Positions 28,680 through 38,000 of a DNA stretch of 54,393 nt are shown here, piece after piece. Numbering within the stretch: position 1 is the stretch's first letter; each line of letters starts with the position of its first letter. A model generated the notes under the pieces. The model was not told the origin of the DNA. It worked only from the letters and a program-made list of their open reading frames with translations, and did no database searches. The position numbers and the translations under genes are program-made. The DNA comes from Xanthobacteraceae bacterium (GTDB lineage Bacteria > Pseudomonadota > Alphaproteobacteria > Rhizobiales > Xanthobacteraceae), in contig JAQGJU010000017.1 of NCBI GenBank assembly GCA_028290465.1, forward strand, positions 1 through 54,393. The letters run 5' to 3'.

Positions 28680-30086
28680 CTATTTTTTCTGTTTGGCAGG
28701 CTTCTGTTTAGCCAACCGTTGCAGCCACTTGCGCGCCTCGCGCCGGACATTGGCCGGCGCCGTGCCGCCGAAACTGGTACGGCTTCTCACCGAATCCTCG
28801 ACCGACAGGACCTTGAACACGTCCTTGGTGATTTTGGGCTCGACCTTCTGCATGACATCGAGCGGCAGGCGCTCGAGCGGCACCCCGGCGGCTTCCGCCG
28901 CCTTGACGATGCGTCCGGTGACATGGTGCGCCTGCCGGAACGGCATCGCCAGCGTGCGCACCAGCCAGTCGGCCAAATCGGTCGCGGTCGAATATCCAGA
29001 ACCGGCCATCGCCTTCATGCGGTCGGCGTCCGGCACCAGATCGCGCGCCATGCCGGTCATCGCGGCGAGCGCCAGCGCCAGCGCGCCGAGCGCGTCCATG
29101 GCGCCTTCCTTGTCCTCCTGCATGTCCTTTTGATAGGCCAGCGGCAGGCCCTTCATGACCATCAGCAAACCGAGCAGCGCGCCGACGATGCGCCCGGTCT
29201 TGGCGCGCACCAGTTCGGCGGCGTCCGGATTGCGCTTCTGCGGCATGATCGAGGAGCCGGTGGTGAACTTGTCGGACAGCTTCACCAGCCCCGACAACGG
29301 CGAGGTCCAGATTACGAGTTCCTCGGCGAAGCGCGACAGATGCATCGCGGCGATCGAGGCCGCCGCCAGCGTCTCCAGCACGAAATCGCGGTCCGACACC
29401 GCATCAAGCGAATTCGCCATCGGGGCGTCGAAGCCGAGCGCCTTCGCCGTCATATCCCGGTCCAACGGAAACGAGGTGCCGGCCAGCGCCGCGGCGCCGA
29501 GCGGCGATTCGTTGAGCCGCTTGCGGGCGTCTTTGAAGCGGCCGCGATCGCGTGCCGCCATCTCGACATAGGCCAGCAGGTGATGACCGAAAGTGACCGG
29601 CTGCGCGGTCTGCAGATGGGTGAAGCCCGGCATCACGGTGTCGGCATAGACCAGCGCCTGCTCGGCGAGCGCCAGTTGATAGGCCGCGAATGCGGTATCG
29701 AGCGCATCGATGCTGTCGCGGACCCAGAGCCGAAAATCGGTCGCCACCTGATCGTTGCGCGAGCGCGCGGTATGCAGCCGCCCGGCCGCCGGCCCGATCA
29801 TGTCGGACAGCCGGTTTTCGACATTCATGTGGATGTCTTCCAGCGCCCGCTGGAAGGTGAACTTACCGGCCTCGATCTCGGCCAGGATGGCGTCCAGACC
29901 CTGGCCGATGCTCTTGGCATCCTTTGCCGAAATGATGCCTTGCTTGGCGAGCATCTTGGCATGGGCCTTTGACGCCGCGATGTCCTGGCGGTACAGCCGC
30001 CGATCGAAGTCGATCGAAACGTTGATCTCTTCCATGATGGCGTCCGGACCGGAGGCGAACCGCCCGCCCCACATCTCATTGCTCAT
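28680..30086 (-). CDS. argH: Argininosuccinate lyase
   Basis: Last step of arginine synthesis, splitting argininosuccinate to arginine and fumarate. The fumarase/lyase signature [12 protein letters not shown] is intact, and the N-terminal [11 protein letters not shown] and the [16 protein letters not shown] segments are typical. It has 468 residues. The start at 30086 ([10 protein letters not shown]) is only 33 bases from the start of tlpA on the other strand. Confidence 0.97.
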   Translation of the reverse strand: MSNEMWGGRFASGPDAIMEEINVSIDFDRRLYRQDIAASKAHAKMLAKQGIISAKDAKSIGQGLDAILAEIEAGKFTFQRALEDIHMNVENRLSDMIGPAAGRLHTARSRNDQVATDFRLWVRDSIDALDTAFAAYQLALAEQALVYADTVMPGFTHLQTAQPVTFGHHLLAYVEMAARDRGRFKDARKRLNESPLGAAALAGTSFPLDRDMTAKALGFDAPMANSLDAVSDRDFVLETLAAASIAAMHLSRFAEELVIWTSPLSGLVKLSDKFTTGSSIMPQKRNPDAAELVRAKTGRIVGALLGLLMVMKGLPLAYQKDMQEDKEGAMDALGALALALAAMTGMARDLVPDADRMKAMAGSGYSTATDLADWLVRTLAMPFRQAHHVTGRIVKAAEAAGVPLERLPLDVMQKVEPKITKDVFKVLSVEDSVRSRTSFGGTAPANVRREARKWLQRLAKQKPAKQKK

Positions 30087-30119
30087 GACACCATCACATT
30101 CATCGAGGTTGCGCCGTCC

Positions 30120-30818
30120 ATGACCGGCTTGAACGAAAAACCAGACGCCCACAGGCGTGCCGCCAAACGCCGGCTCGCCGTGATGCTGGGCGGCACCGTG
30201 GCCGGCCTTGCGGTCGGGCTGGCTGCCGCCGCCGGGGTATACGGGATCGCGGCCTCGATGCGCAATCCGGCCACATCGGCCGCGAGCGGGCCGGCCGCCT
30301 GTACGGCCACCCTGGAGCGGGCCAAGCGCGCGGCCCCGTTCGCCAAAGGCGAGGTCGCGGCGGTGGCGGTCGCCAGCAAGCCCGTCGCGGTGCCCAATCT
30401 AGCGTTCAAGGACGCCGACGGCGTCCAGAAGACGCTGGCCGACTGGCGCGGCAAGACCGTGCTGCTGAACCTGTGGGCGACATGGTGCGTGCCGTGCCGC
30501 CAGGAAATGCCGGCGCTGGATGCGCTGCAGGACAAGCTCGGCGGGCCGGATTTTCAGGTGGTGGCGGTCAATATCGACACCCGCGATCCGGACAAGCCGC
30601 TGGCCTGGCTGAAAACGGCCGGAGTTACCAAACTCGGCTATTACGCCGACCCGTCCGCCAAGGTGTTCCAGGATCTCAAGGCGGCCGGCAAGGCGTTCGG
30701 CATGCCGACGACGCTGCTGGTCGGTCCCGACGGCTGCGAAATCGCCGCGCTGGCCGGTCCGGCCGAATGGGCCGGCGACGACGCGCAAAAGCTGATCCGC
30801 GCGGCGCTGGGGAAATAG
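30120..30818 (+). CDS. tlpA: TlpA-type membrane-anchored thiol:disulfide oxidoreductase
   Basis: One N-terminal membrane segment (about 20-45) and a periplasmic thioredoxin fold with the active site C123-VP-C126 ([14 protein letters not shown]). Additional Cys at about 61 and near the C-terminus ([10 protein letters not shown]) match Bradyrhizobium TlpA. TlpA keeps cytochrome oxidase assembly factors such as ScoI and CoxB reduced. It is head to head with argH. A palindrome begins directly after its stop codon. Confidence 0.92.
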   Translation: MTGLNEKPDAHRRAAKRRLAVMLGGTVAGLAVGLAAAAGVYGIAASMRNPATSAASGPAACTATLERAKRAAPFAKGEVAAVAVASKPVAVPNLAFKDADGVQKTLADWRGKTVLLNLWATWCVPCRQEMPALDALQDKLGGPDFQVVAVNIDTRDPDKPLAWLKTAGVTKLGYYADPSAKVFQDLKAAGKAFGMPTTLLVGPDGCEIAALAGPAEWAGDDAQKLIRAALGK

Positions 30819-30867
30819 GCGCGCGATCAGGAAAAGTGGTCACCGGTTTTCTGTCCGATCGCGCGCC
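30819..30867. repeat. GTGG-core palindrome at the tlpA 3' end
   Basis: Outer arms GCGCGCGATC and GATCGCGCGC enclose AGGAAAAGTGG-TC-ACCGGTTTTCT. It starts at the base after the tlpA stop and contains the AAAAGTGGNNACCGGTTTT core of the superfamily. Confidence 0.85.
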
Positions 30868-30889
30868 AACTTCATGACAGCGATCCGCC

Positions 30890-31105
30890 TCAGACGTTGC
30901 GGTCGACCAATTGCCCAGGCGCCAGGGGATCCACCCAATCGGGATCCTTGGAATCCAACCCGCCGGTGCGCAGCGCGCCCTCGATGACGTCGGTCAGGGT
31001 GTTCTGCTCGACGGACGGCCGCTCCGGCAACAAAGTCGGCTTGGCCTGGGATCGGACGACCGCGCCGAGCCAGGCGGCGGTGAGACCGGACATGTCCACG
31101 CTCAT
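30890..31105 (-). CDS. Small hypothetical protein
   Basis: A 71-residue, mostly soluble protein (MSVDMSGLTAAWLGAVVRSQ...), acidic toward the C-terminus, with no membrane segment or known motif. A GGAGGTCACC ribosome binding site lies directly before the ATG, so translation is likely. It follows the YjfB-like gene at about 125 bases in the same direction. I do not recognise it. Confidence 0.6.
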   Translation of the reverse strand: MSVDMSGLTAAWLGAVVRSQAKPTLLPERPSVEQNTLTDVIEGALRTGGLDSKDPDWVDPLAPGQLVDRNV

Positions 31106-31230
31106 ACGGTGACCTCCGCTTCATACCCGTACCAACAGGCTGAGCGGAGAACCTTGCGCGTGCGTAAACGATCCCAACCAACGGCCGGGAGAGTCAACGA
31201 TCCGATAATGAGTTGGGAAAGGTTGGCCGA

Positions 31231-31425
31231 TCAGGCGCTGATGTCGACGCTCTGGCCGACGCCGGCCGCGGTCAGGGCCTGGAGATTCTGCTGGGCGGCA
31301 TCGATCAGATTAGCCACCGCCGCGCCCTGCTCGGCGTTCATCTTCAGCATCTTAGCCGCCATCGCCATCTGGACCTGACCGGTCTGAGCGCCGACGAATG
31401 CGGAAGCGAGGGCAGAAGTATCCAT
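31231..31425 (-). CDS. YjfB-like putative motility protein
   Basis: A 64-residue protein resembling the YjfB family: MDTSALASAFVGAQTGQVQ, then AAKMLKMNAEQGAAVANLIDAAQQ, an amphipathic Ala-rich helix. The family is annotated as putative motility protein with no proven role. It begins 23 bases after the stop of the repeat-containing gene upstream, so the two are probably co-expressed. Confidence 0.75.
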   Translation of the reverse strand: MDTSALASAFVGAQTGQVQMAMAAKMLKMNAEQGAAVANLIDAAQQNLQALTAAGVGQSVDISA

Positions 31426-31448
31426 GCGGATTGGCTTTCGAACTCAGG

Positions 31449-31988
31449 TCAGGTGGCGACGTCGGTGGTCGGCGGCAGCGGCAGCTTGTCGATGTTGTAC
31501 ATGATCTTGGTCAGACTCATCATGTCGATTGCGCTGCCTGCGGTAGTCGTCAGCTTGTCGGTGCCCGCGATGATCTGATTGATCGTCTTGGTCACATCTC
31601 CTGGGCTTCCCGTCTTCACGAGACCGGCCGTACCATTGATGATCTGACTAACGGTCTTGGCCGCATCCGTCGTCGAGGTGGCGTTCGCGACCATGAAAGC
31701 CGTGCCGTTGACGATTTGCGAAAGCTTTTTCGCGACGTTCGCCGACGCGAAAGGATCGGCGGCGTTGCTGGTCGTGGTGTTTTTGGAAGCGGCAGCGGTT
31801 TGAATTCGCGCCAGGGCCTGCTGGCCGGCAAACGTCGCCATATTCTGCGACAATGTCAGCGTGCTGGTGCTGATGTCGTCGCCAAGGCTGGCGGCATTGT
31901 TGAGATACGTCGCCGTATAGGATTTCTGCTTCGCCTGCCAATACTGCATCGAAGACAACAGCGACGAACCTGAGCCGATAGAGGCCAT
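31449..31988 (-). CDS. Hypothetical protein with three internal repeats
   Basis: A 179-residue protein without a standard signal peptide, rich in Ser, Thr and Ala. Residues about 85-147 contain three copies of one motif, K/T-x3-Q-I-(V/I)-(N/A)-G-T: AKKLSQIVNGTA, AKTVSQIINGTA and VTKTINQIIAGTD, spaced 22-24 residues. The N-terminal third is helical (QYWQAKQKSYTATYLNNAA). It pairs with the YjfB-like gene downstream. Composition is reminiscent of proteins exported by flagellar-type systems, but this is speculation. Confidence 0.7.
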   Translation of the reverse strand: MASIGSGSSLLSSMQYWQAKQKSYTATYLNNAASLGDDISTSTLTLSQNMATFAGQQALARIQTAAASKNTTTSNAADPFASANVAKKLSQIVNGTAFMVANATSTTDAAKTVSQIINGTAGLVKTGSPGDVTKTINQIIAGTDKLTTTAGSAIDMMSLTKIMYNIDKLPLPPTTDVAT

Positions 31989-32153
31989 GCTTTTTCCATC
32001 CTGGAATGCGCCACGAGCACGCTAGGATGGGGACGGTTAACGAAAGACTGCCGGCTTCCGATCCCATGTGCGTACGCACGGTAATCCGGCCGGTCCTGTC
32101 GATTATGGTTAATGAAGCGTTAGCAGCGCCGCGGATTGCGAAACCCGAACGGC

Positions 32154-33035
32154 TCAGCGCGTCGGCACCGGCTTTTCGCCGCGGTAATCGTAAAAGCCGC
32201 GCTTGGTCTTGCGGCCGAGCCAACCGGCCTCGACATATTTCACCAGCAGCGGACACGGCCGATACTTCGAATCGGCGAGGCCTTCGTGCAGCACCTGCAT
32301 GACCGACAGGCAGGTATCGAGCCCGATGAAATCGGCGAGTTCGAGCGGCCCCATCGGATGATGCGCGCCGAGCCGCATCGCGGTGTCGATCGCCTCAACG
32401 TTGCCGACGCCTTCATACAGCGTGTAGATCGCCTCGTTGATCATCGGCAGCAAAATGCGGTTGACGATGAAGGCCGGAAAATCTTCCGACACCGCGATGA
32501 TCTTGCCGAGCTTGGAGACGAAATCCTTCGAGGCTTCGAACGTCGGATCGTCGGTCGCGATGCCGCGAATGAGTTCGACCAGTTCCATCAACGGCACCGG
32601 ATTCATGAAATGAATGCCGATGAAGCGCTCCGGCCGGTCGGTGGCGGTCGCCAGACGGGTGATCGAAATCGATGAGGTGTTGGTGGCCAGGATGGCGTCA
32701 GGCCGCAATACCTCGCTCAGCGAGGTGAAAATCTTGCGCTTGACGTCTTCCTGCTCGGTCGCGGACTCGATGACCAGATCGCAATCGGCCAGCGCGGCCA
32801 TCGTCTCGGCCGGTTCGATCAGCGCGAGCGCGCTCTGGCGCTGCTCCTCGGTGATCTGCTTCTTGCCGGCCTGACGGGCGAGGTTGCCGTTGATGGTCGC
32901 GATCGCCGCCTTGATGCGGTCCGGCGCCATATCGTTGAGCATCACCGGAAAGCCCGCCAGCGCGCAGACATGCGCGATGCCGTTACCCATCTGTCCGGCG
33001 CCGATCACGCCAATCTTACGAATAGCAAACGCCAT
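32154..33035 (-). CDS. hbd: 3-hydroxybutyryl-CoA dehydrogenase
   Basis: NAD-binding GVIGAGQMGNGIAH opens the protein, IGIHFMNPVPLMELVE holds the catalytic His, and the C-terminal domain carries FIVNRILLPMINEAI and GAHHPMGPLELADFIGLD. It interconverts (S)-3-hydroxybutyryl-CoA and acetoacetyl-CoA. It follows etfBA by 152 bases in the same direction and is probably co-transcribed. In this region it fits supply of C4 acyl-CoA to the EMC pathway or butyrate-type beta-oxidation. Confidence 0.95.
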   Translation of the reverse strand: MAFAIRKIGVIGAGQMGNGIAHVCALAGFPVMLNDMAPDRIKAAIATINGNLARQAGKKQITEEQRQSALALIEPAETMAALADCDLVIESATEQEDVKRKIFTSLSEVLRPDAILATNTSSISITRLATATDRPERFIGIHFMNPVPLMELVELIRGIATDDPTFEASKDFVSKLGKIIAVSEDFPAFIVNRILLPMINEAIYTLYEGVGNVEAIDTAMRLGAHHPMGPLELADFIGLDTCLSVMQVLHEGLADSKYRPCPLLVKYVEAGWLGRKTKRGFYDYRGEKPVPTR

Positions 33036-33187
33036 ATGGTACGTCCCGATGCCTGTCCCGGCAGGTGCGGCTTGCGGTTGCGGTCGCCAAGGGACCGTTT
33101 CCGCCCGACCGTCTCCGCCGGGGAAGCTGTTTCTACGCCGAACCGCGCTCCGACACCACCGTGTATCGGCGCCGCGGTGGATGATGT

Positions 33188-34132
33188 TTAGCGGCCTTGC
33201 TTGCCGAGCTCCGCCGCCAGTTCGGGCAGCGCCTGGAACAGGTCGGCCACCAGCCCGTAATCCGCGACCTGGAAGATCGGCGCTTCTTCGTCCTTGTTGA
33301 TGGCGACGATGACCTTGGAATCCTTCATGCCGGCCAGATGCTGGATCGCACCCGAAATGCCGACCGCGATATACAGGTCCGGCGCCACCACCTTGCCGGT
33401 CTGGCCGACCTGCCAGTCGTTCGGCGCGTAACCGGCATCCACGGCGGCGCGCGACGCGCCCATCGCGGCGCCGAGCTTGTCGGCGACCGGCTCGATATAT
33501 TTGGTGAAGTTCTCGCGGTTCTGCATCGCACGGCCGCCCGAGATGATCACCTTGGCGGAGGTCAGCTCCGGACGGTCGGATTTCGACAGTTCCTCGCCGA
33601 CGAACGACGACAGCGCCGGATCGGCTGCGGCCGCGGCCGGCTCGATGGCGGCCGAGCCGCCCTCGCCGGACGACTGGAACGCCGCGGTGCGCACGGTGAT
33701 GACCTTCTTGGCGTCGGTCGACTTCACGGTCTGGATCGCATTGCCGGCATAGATCGGCCGCTCGAACGTGTCGGGCGCGATCACCTTGGTGATCTCGGAC
33801 ACTTGCATCACGTCGAGCAATGCGGCGATGCGCGGCATGAAATTCTTGGCATTGGCGGTGGCCGGCGCGACGATCGCGTCGTAACCGGAGGCCAGCGACA
33901 CCACCAGCGCGGCGACCGGCTCGGCCAGCATGTGCTCGTAGGGCGCCGCGTCGGCGATCAGCACCTTGGCGACGCCCTTGAGCTTGGCGGCCGCATCGGC
34001 CGCCGGCTGGCAGCCCTTGCCGGCGACCAGCACATGCACCTCAGCGCCGATCGCCGAGGCGGCGGTCAGCGCCTTTTGGGTGGCGTCGCGCAGCGACTTG
34101 TTGTCGTGTTCAGCGATCAGCAGCGTGGTCAT
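33188..34132 (-). CDS. etfA: Electron transfer flavoprotein subunit alpha
   Basis: The FAD-binding C-terminal domain shows [44 protein letters not shown] in its expected order and [18 protein letters not shown], all EtfA hallmarks. It has 314 residues. Together with EtfB it takes electrons from acyl-CoA dehydrogenases and passes them to ETF-ubiquinone oxidoreductase. Its ATG overlaps the etfB stop by 4 bases. Confidence 0.96.
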   Translation of the reverse strand: MTTLLIAEHDNKSLRDATQKALTAASAIGAEVHVLVAGKGCQPAADAAAKLKGVAKVLIADAAPYEHMLAEPVAALVVSLASGYDAIVAPATANAKNFMPRIAALLDVMQVSEITKVIAPDTFERPIYAGNAIQTVKSTDAKKVITVRTAAFQSSGEGGSAAIEPAAAAADPALSSFVGEELSKSDRPELTSAKVIISGGRAMQNRENFTKYIEPVADKLGAAMGASRAAVDAGYAPNDWQVGQTGKVVAPDLYIAVGISGAIQHLAGMKDSKVIVAINKDEEAPIFQVADYGLVADLFQALPELAAELGKQGR

Positions 34133-34878
34133 ATCACCCCGGCCTCATCCTTGAGCTTGGCCACCAGTTCGGCCACCGATCCGACCTTGACGCCGGACTG
34201 GCGCTTGCCCGGCTCCACCGTCTTGACGACTTCAAGCCGCGGCTTGACGTCGACGCCGTACGCGTCCGGCGTCTTTTCGTCGATCGGCTTCTTCTTGGCC
34301 TTCATGATGTTCGGCAGCGACGCGTAGCGCGGCTCGTTGAGCCTGAGATCCGTGGTGACGATGGCCGGCATCTTCAGCTTCACCGTCTGCAGCCCGCCAT
34401 CGACTTCGCGTGTGACGCTGATCGCCTCGCCGTCGATCACGATCTTGGACGCGAAGGTGCCCTGCGCCCAGCCAAGCAATGCGGCCAACATCTGGCCGGT
34501 CTGGTTGGAGTCGTCGTCGATCGCCTGCTTGCCCATGATGACGAGGCCCGGCGCTTCGGCTTCGACGATGGCCTTGAGAATTTTGGCGACCGCGAGTGGC
34601 TCGACCGGTCCGTCGGTCTTCACCAGGATGCCGCGATCGGCCCCCATGGCGAGCGCGGTCCGGATGGTCTCGGCGGCCTGCGCCGTCCCGATCGATACCG
34701 CGACGATTTCGGTCGCCTTGCCGGCTTCCTTGAGCCGGATCGCCTCTTCGACGGCGATCTCGTCGAACGGATTCATCGACATCTTGACGTTGGCGAGCTC
34801 GACGCCGGATCCGTCCGCCTTCACCCGAATTTTCACGTTGTAGTCGACAACCCGCTTTACGGGCACGAGAATTTTCAT
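34129..34878 (-). CDS. etfB: Electron transfer flavoprotein subunit beta
   Basis: A 249-residue EtfB. It begins [20 protein letters not shown] and contains [16 protein letters not shown], the AMP-binding region [15 protein letters not shown] and [13 protein letters not shown] near the C-terminus. It is the first gene of etfB-etfA(-hbd). A promoter with a palindromic spacer lies about 60-87 bases upstream. In this region the likely electron donor is methylsuccinyl-CoA dehydrogenase, although ETF serves many dehydrogenases. Confidence 0.96.
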   Translation of the reverse strand: MKILVPVKRVVDYNVKIRVKADGSGVELANVKMSMNPFDEIAVEEAIRLKEAGKATEIVAVSIGTAQAAETIRTALAMGADRGILVKTDGPVEPLAVAKILKAIVEAEAPGLVIMGKQAIDDDSNQTGQMLAALLGWAQGTFASKIVIDGEAISVTREVDGGLQTVKLKMPAIVTTDLRLNEPRYASLPNIMKAKKKPIDEKTPDAYGVDVKPRLEVVKTVEPGKRQSGVKVGSVAELVAKLKDEAGVI

Positions 34879-34936
34879 GACAGGCTCTCGCTGAAATCGT
34901 CGGGCCGACCCGGCCGCCGGCGGAAGGCGTTCAACC

Positions 34937-34965
34937 TAGTAAATGCGGCGGCGCACAAGTGTCAA
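34937..34965 (-). promoter_or_regulatory. etfB promoter with palindrome in the spacer
   Basis: On the minus strand TTGACA (34960-34965) is followed by 17 bases and TTACTA (34937-34942). The spacer contains TTGTGC-GCCGCC-GCA, an inverted TGC/GCA pair with a six-base centre. The mcd promoter has TTGTGC-ATT-GCA at the same place. The extra GCC triplet may weaken or shift the site. Confidence 0.5.
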
Positions 34966-34981
34966 CGTAATCAATGCCGAA

Positions 34982-35674
34982 TCAATCCAGCCCGCGGTCG
35001 AACAGTGGCACGCCGGGCCGCCGGAAGAACGGAATGAGCACGGCGCCGGCCACCAGCCCGCCGAGATGCCCCCACCACGACGTCTGGTCCTGAATGCCGA
35101 TCAGAACCGCCACGACCTGATAGGCGATCCAGCCGCCGATCGCCCACATCGCCCGGATCCGCAGCGGAATCCGCATCAGCACCAGCACCCACAGCTTCAC
35201 CCTTGGATGCAGGATCACATAGGCCGAGATGATGCCGGCCACCGCGCCCGACGCGCCGATCAGCATCTGCTCGGAACTCGGCAACGCGATCGTATGGGCA
35301 AGGCCGGCCACAATTCCGCACAGCAGGTAGAACGCCAGGAACCGGCCATGGCCCATCGCGTCTTCGATATTGTCGCCGAACACCCACAGGAACAGCATGT
35401 TGCCGCCGAGGTGCAGCCAGTTGCCGTGCAGGAACATGTAGGTGACCAAGGTCAACGGCTCGGGCACGAAGGTCAGTGGGCGCAGCCCGGCTGGATGCAG
35501 AAATTCAATCGGGATCACGCCGAAGCCGATCGCCGCGACCTCTTCGCCGCCGGCGAAGATCAGCCCGGACTGAAAGACCACATAGATCAGCACCGTGACC
35601 ACGATGATCGACCGCGTGACATAGGCTGTTTTGAGATGGCGCAGCGGATTGGCGTCGTGCAGCGGGATGAACAT
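34982..35674 (-). CDS. Rhomboid family intramembrane serine protease
   Basis: Six-segment membrane protein with the catalytic Ser142 in GASGA and His203 in WWGHLGG, plus the HGNWLHLGGNMLFLWVFGD segment typical of this bacterial rhomboid group. Both catalytic residues are present, so it should be active. The ATG follows the cobalamin adenosyltransferase stop with no gap (TAAATG). Substrates unknown. Confidence 0.93.
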   Translation of the reverse strand: MFIPLHDANPLRHLKTAYVTRSIIVVTVLIYVVFQSGLIFAGGEEVAAIGFGVIPIEFLHPAGLRPLTFVPEPLTLVTYMFLHGNWLHLGGNMLFLWVFGDNIEDAMGHGRFLAFYLLCGIVAGLAHTIALPSSEQMLIGASGAVAGIISAYVILHPRVKLWVLVLMRIPLRIRAMWAIGGWIAYQVVAVLIGIQDQTSWWGHLGGLVAGAVLIPFFRRPGVPLFDRGLD

Positions 35675-36268
35675 TTATCGATTTTGCCCAGGCACCCACA
35701 GCACGTCATCGGCGCCTTTGCCGTTCACGTAACGCGCCGCGACGAATAGGAAATCCGACAGCCGGTTGATGTATTGGATCGCGGCCGGCGAGACGATCTC
35801 ATTCGGCATGCCGGCCAGTTCGACCATCAGCCGCTCGGCGCGCCGGCACACCGTGCGGGCCAAGTGCAGATACGCCGCCGCCGCATTGCCGCCCGGCAGG
35901 ATGAACGAGGTCAGCGGCGCGAGATCGGCATTGAGCGCATCGATCTCGCCTTCCAGCCGCGTCACCTGCGCGTCGACGACGCGCAGCCGTTCGCGCGGCG
36001 GACGCTTGGCTTCTTTGTCCGCCGGCGCCTCCGGCACCGCCAGATCGGCGCCAAGGTCGAACAGATCGTTCTGAATGCGCGCCAGCATCGCGTCGAGATC
36101 GGTGTCGCCGGCGGTGTGCAGCCGGGCCAACCCGACGGCGGCGTTGGTCTCGTCAACCGTGCCATAGGCGGCGACCCGCAGATCGTATTTTTTGCGCCGC
36201 TCGCCGGTGCCGAGACCGGTCGAGCCGTCATCGCCGGTCCGGGTGTAGATTTTGTTGAGTACGACCAT
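35675..36268 (-). CDS. pduO: PduO-type cob(I)alamin adenosyltransferase
   Basis: Makes adenosylcobalamin from cob(I)alamin and ATP. The ATP-binding N-terminus KIYTRTGDDGSTGLGTGERRKK, the SFILPGG segment and the C-terminal RRAERLMVEL-x-INRLSDFLFVAARYVN are diagnostic for the PduO family. It has 197 residues and sits upstream of the rhomboid gene with no gap. Its product is the cofactor required by ethylmalonyl-CoA mutase, encoded about 8 kb away at 44500-46494. Confidence 0.93.
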   Translation of the reverse strand: MVVLNKIYTRTGDDGSTGLGTGERRKKYDLRVAAYGTVDETNAAVGLARLHTAGDTDLDAMLARIQNDLFDLGADLAVPEAPADKEAKRPPRERLRVVDAQVTRLEGEIDALNADLAPLTSFILPGGNAAAAYLHLARTVCRRAERLMVELAGMPNEIVSPAAIQYINRLSDFLFVAARYVNGKGADDVLWVPGQNR

Positions 36269-36289
36269 CGGCGCGCGCGGCCCCCCGCT

Positions 36290-36393
36290 TGAGCGCGTCC
36301 AGCAAAAGTGGACACCGGTTTTGCGTCCGGACGCGCCCTAACTACTATAAAGACGCGTTTCTTCACGCGAAGTGGAATCCACCTCGCGTGAAG
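36290..36393. repeat. Composite two-hairpin palindromic element, copy 2
   Basis: The first hairpin (36290-36338) has arms TGAGCGCGTCC and GGACGCGCCC around AGCAAAAGTGGACACCGGTTTTGC. After an AT-rich spacer (TAACTACTATAAAGACGCGT) the second hairpin (36361-36393) has arms CTTCACGCGA and TCGCGTGAAG. The second hairpin is the exact reverse complement of the one at 19163-19195. It separates pduO from the HIG1-domain gene. Confidence 0.87.
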
Positions 36394-36401
36394 AAAACGC
36401 T

Positions 36402-36596
36402 TTAGCGTCCCATCAGCCAGATCGTCGTCATGACGATGACGATGGCCACAAATTGCAGCCCGACGCGCCAGCGCATCAGCTTCTGCGACGTGCTGCCGGA
36501 CCCGCCGCGCATCATGTTGATGAGCCCGAGCAGCAGCACCACGGCGACGGCGCCGACAGCGATCGGAATGATATAGGTGGAAAGAAATACAGCCAT
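36402..36596 (-). CDS. HIG1-domain twin transmembrane protein
   Basis: A 64-residue protein with two membrane helices (IIPIAVGAVAVVLLLGLI and LQFVAIVIVMTTIWLM) separated by the loop Q-KLM-R-W-R-VGL-Q. This is the (Q/I)x3(R/H)xRx3Q motif of HIG1 proteins, which in mitochondria support cytochrome oxidase assembly. In bacteria a respiratory-chain role is likely but not shown. GGAGAA lies a few bases ahead of the ATG. Confidence 0.85.
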   Translation of the reverse strand: MAVFLSTYIIPIAVGAVAVVLLLGLINMMRGGSGSTSQKLMRWRVGLQFVAIVIVMTTIWLMGR

Positions 36597-36795
36597 CGAA
36601 TTCTCCTTACCACCGGTCGGCCGGCTAAGTCATCCCAGCAGAACAAGCGCCAGCTAGCGCCGTGGCGGCGGGCTCCCGGTTGTGACGAACGTCATCGGAA
36701 CCTCGAAAATAGCAACCACATCGCTACAGGTGTATTAGCTGTGACCCGCCCCGCAATTTTCCAAGGGCGCCCCGCATTGTTGCCATGAGCCCACC

Positions 36796-37980
36796 ATGAC
36801 CGAGCCGAAACCTCCCGCCCCGAAAGCTCCTTCTTGGAAACCCCGTACCCGCGCCGCCCAGGCGATGGGCACGCTGCCGACACACGATGAACCGGTCACC
36901 GGCGCGGTGGTTCCGCCGGTCCATATGGCCACCACCTATCTGCGCGATCCGGACAACCAATATCGGTCCGGCTACGTTTATGGCCGGCCCGACAATGCAA
37001 CGGTGCGGCAGGCCGAGGCGGTGCTGGCCGGGCTGGAGGGCGCCGAGCAGGCGGCGCTGTTCGGCTCCGGCATGGCGGCCGCGACCGCCGTGGTCCTGGC
37101 GCTCGGGGCCGGCGCCCATGTGGTGGCGCCGCGCGAGATGTACTGGGCGTTCCGGCATTGGCTGCTGGACGCGGCGCCGCGCCTCGGCATCAAGACCGAC
37201 TGCGTCGACATGACCGATCCCGACGCGCTGCGCGCCGCCATCAGGCCGGGCGAGACCAAGCTGGTGTGGGTCGAGACCCCGTCCAACCCGCTGTGGTCGA
37301 TCACCGATATTGCGGCCATCGCCGCGATCGCGCATGAGGCCGGCGCGATGCTGGCCGTCGACTCGACCGTGGCGACGCCGGTGTTCGCGCAGCCGCTGAA
37401 ACTTGGCGCCGATATCGTGATGCATTCGGCGACCAAATATCTCTACGGCCATTCCGACGTGATCGCCGGCGCGCTGGCTTGCGCGCGAAGCGATGAACTG
37501 TGGTCCCGCATCCTGGCGGTACGCAGCCAGCATGGCGCGATTCTCGGACCGTTCGAGGCCTGGCTGCTGTTGCGCGGCATGCGCACGCTCGATGTCCGGG
37601 TGCGCACCCAGGCCGAAAGCGCGGCGCTGTTGGCGGTGCGGCTTGGCCGGCATCCACATGTGGCGTCGGTTCTGTATCCCGGCCTGCCGGCGCATCCCGG
37701 CGCCGCGCTGGCGGCCCGGCAGATGACCGGCTTCGGCGGCATGCTGTCGATCCGCGTCACGGGCGGCGAAGCCGCCGCGATCGGCGCGGCCGCGCGGGTA
37801 GAATTGTGGAAACGCGCGACCTCGCTCGGCGGCGCCGAAAGCCTGATCGAGCATCGCGCCTCGATCGAAGGCGCGAACTCACCCTGCCCGCCCGATCTGC
37901 TGCGGCTGTCCGTCGGTCTGGAAGATCCGGAGGACCTCTACAACGATCTCGACCGGGCGCTTCGCGCCGGGAACGCGTAG
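36796..37980 (+). CDS. Cys/Met metabolism PLP-dependent enzyme (trans-sulfuration family)
   Basis: PLP-dependent enzyme of the cystathionine beta-lyase/gamma-synthase family. YVYGRPDNATVRQAEAVLAGLEG and ETPSNPLWSITDI are family blocks, and the PLP lysine lies in SATKYLYGHSDV. It has 394 residues. Members include cystathionine beta-lyase, gamma-synthase and O-acylhomoserine sulfhydrylase, and sequence reading does not separate them. With MetX/MetW in the same window, a role in methionine or cysteine metabolism fits. Confidence 0.9.
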   Translation: MTEPKPPAPKAPSWKPRTRAAQAMGTLPTHDEPVTGAVVPPVHMATTYLRDPDNQYRSGYVYGRPDNATVRQAEAVLAGLEGAEQAALFGSGMAAATAVVLALGAGAHVVAPREMYWAFRHWLLDAAPRLGIKTDCVDMTDPDALRAAIRPGETKLVWVETPSNPLWSITDIAAIAAIAHEAGAMLAVDSTVATPVFAQPLKLGADIVMHSATKYLYGHSDVIAGALACARSDELWSRILAVRSQHGAILGPFEAWLLLRGMRTLDVRVRTQAESAALLAVRLGRHPHVASVLYPGLPAHPGAALAARQMTGFGGMLSIRVTGGEAAAIGAAARVELWKRATSLGGAESLIEHRASIEGANSPCPPDLLRLSVGLEDPEDLYNDLDRALRAGNA

Positions 37981-38000
37981 CGCCCGCCCCGCAGATCCGC

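Noticed and set aside
34944-34955. TGC-N6-GCA before etfB as a full member of the operator set
   Set aside because: The spacing differs from the N3 form, so I list it only as a related site in the promoter entry, not as equal evidence.
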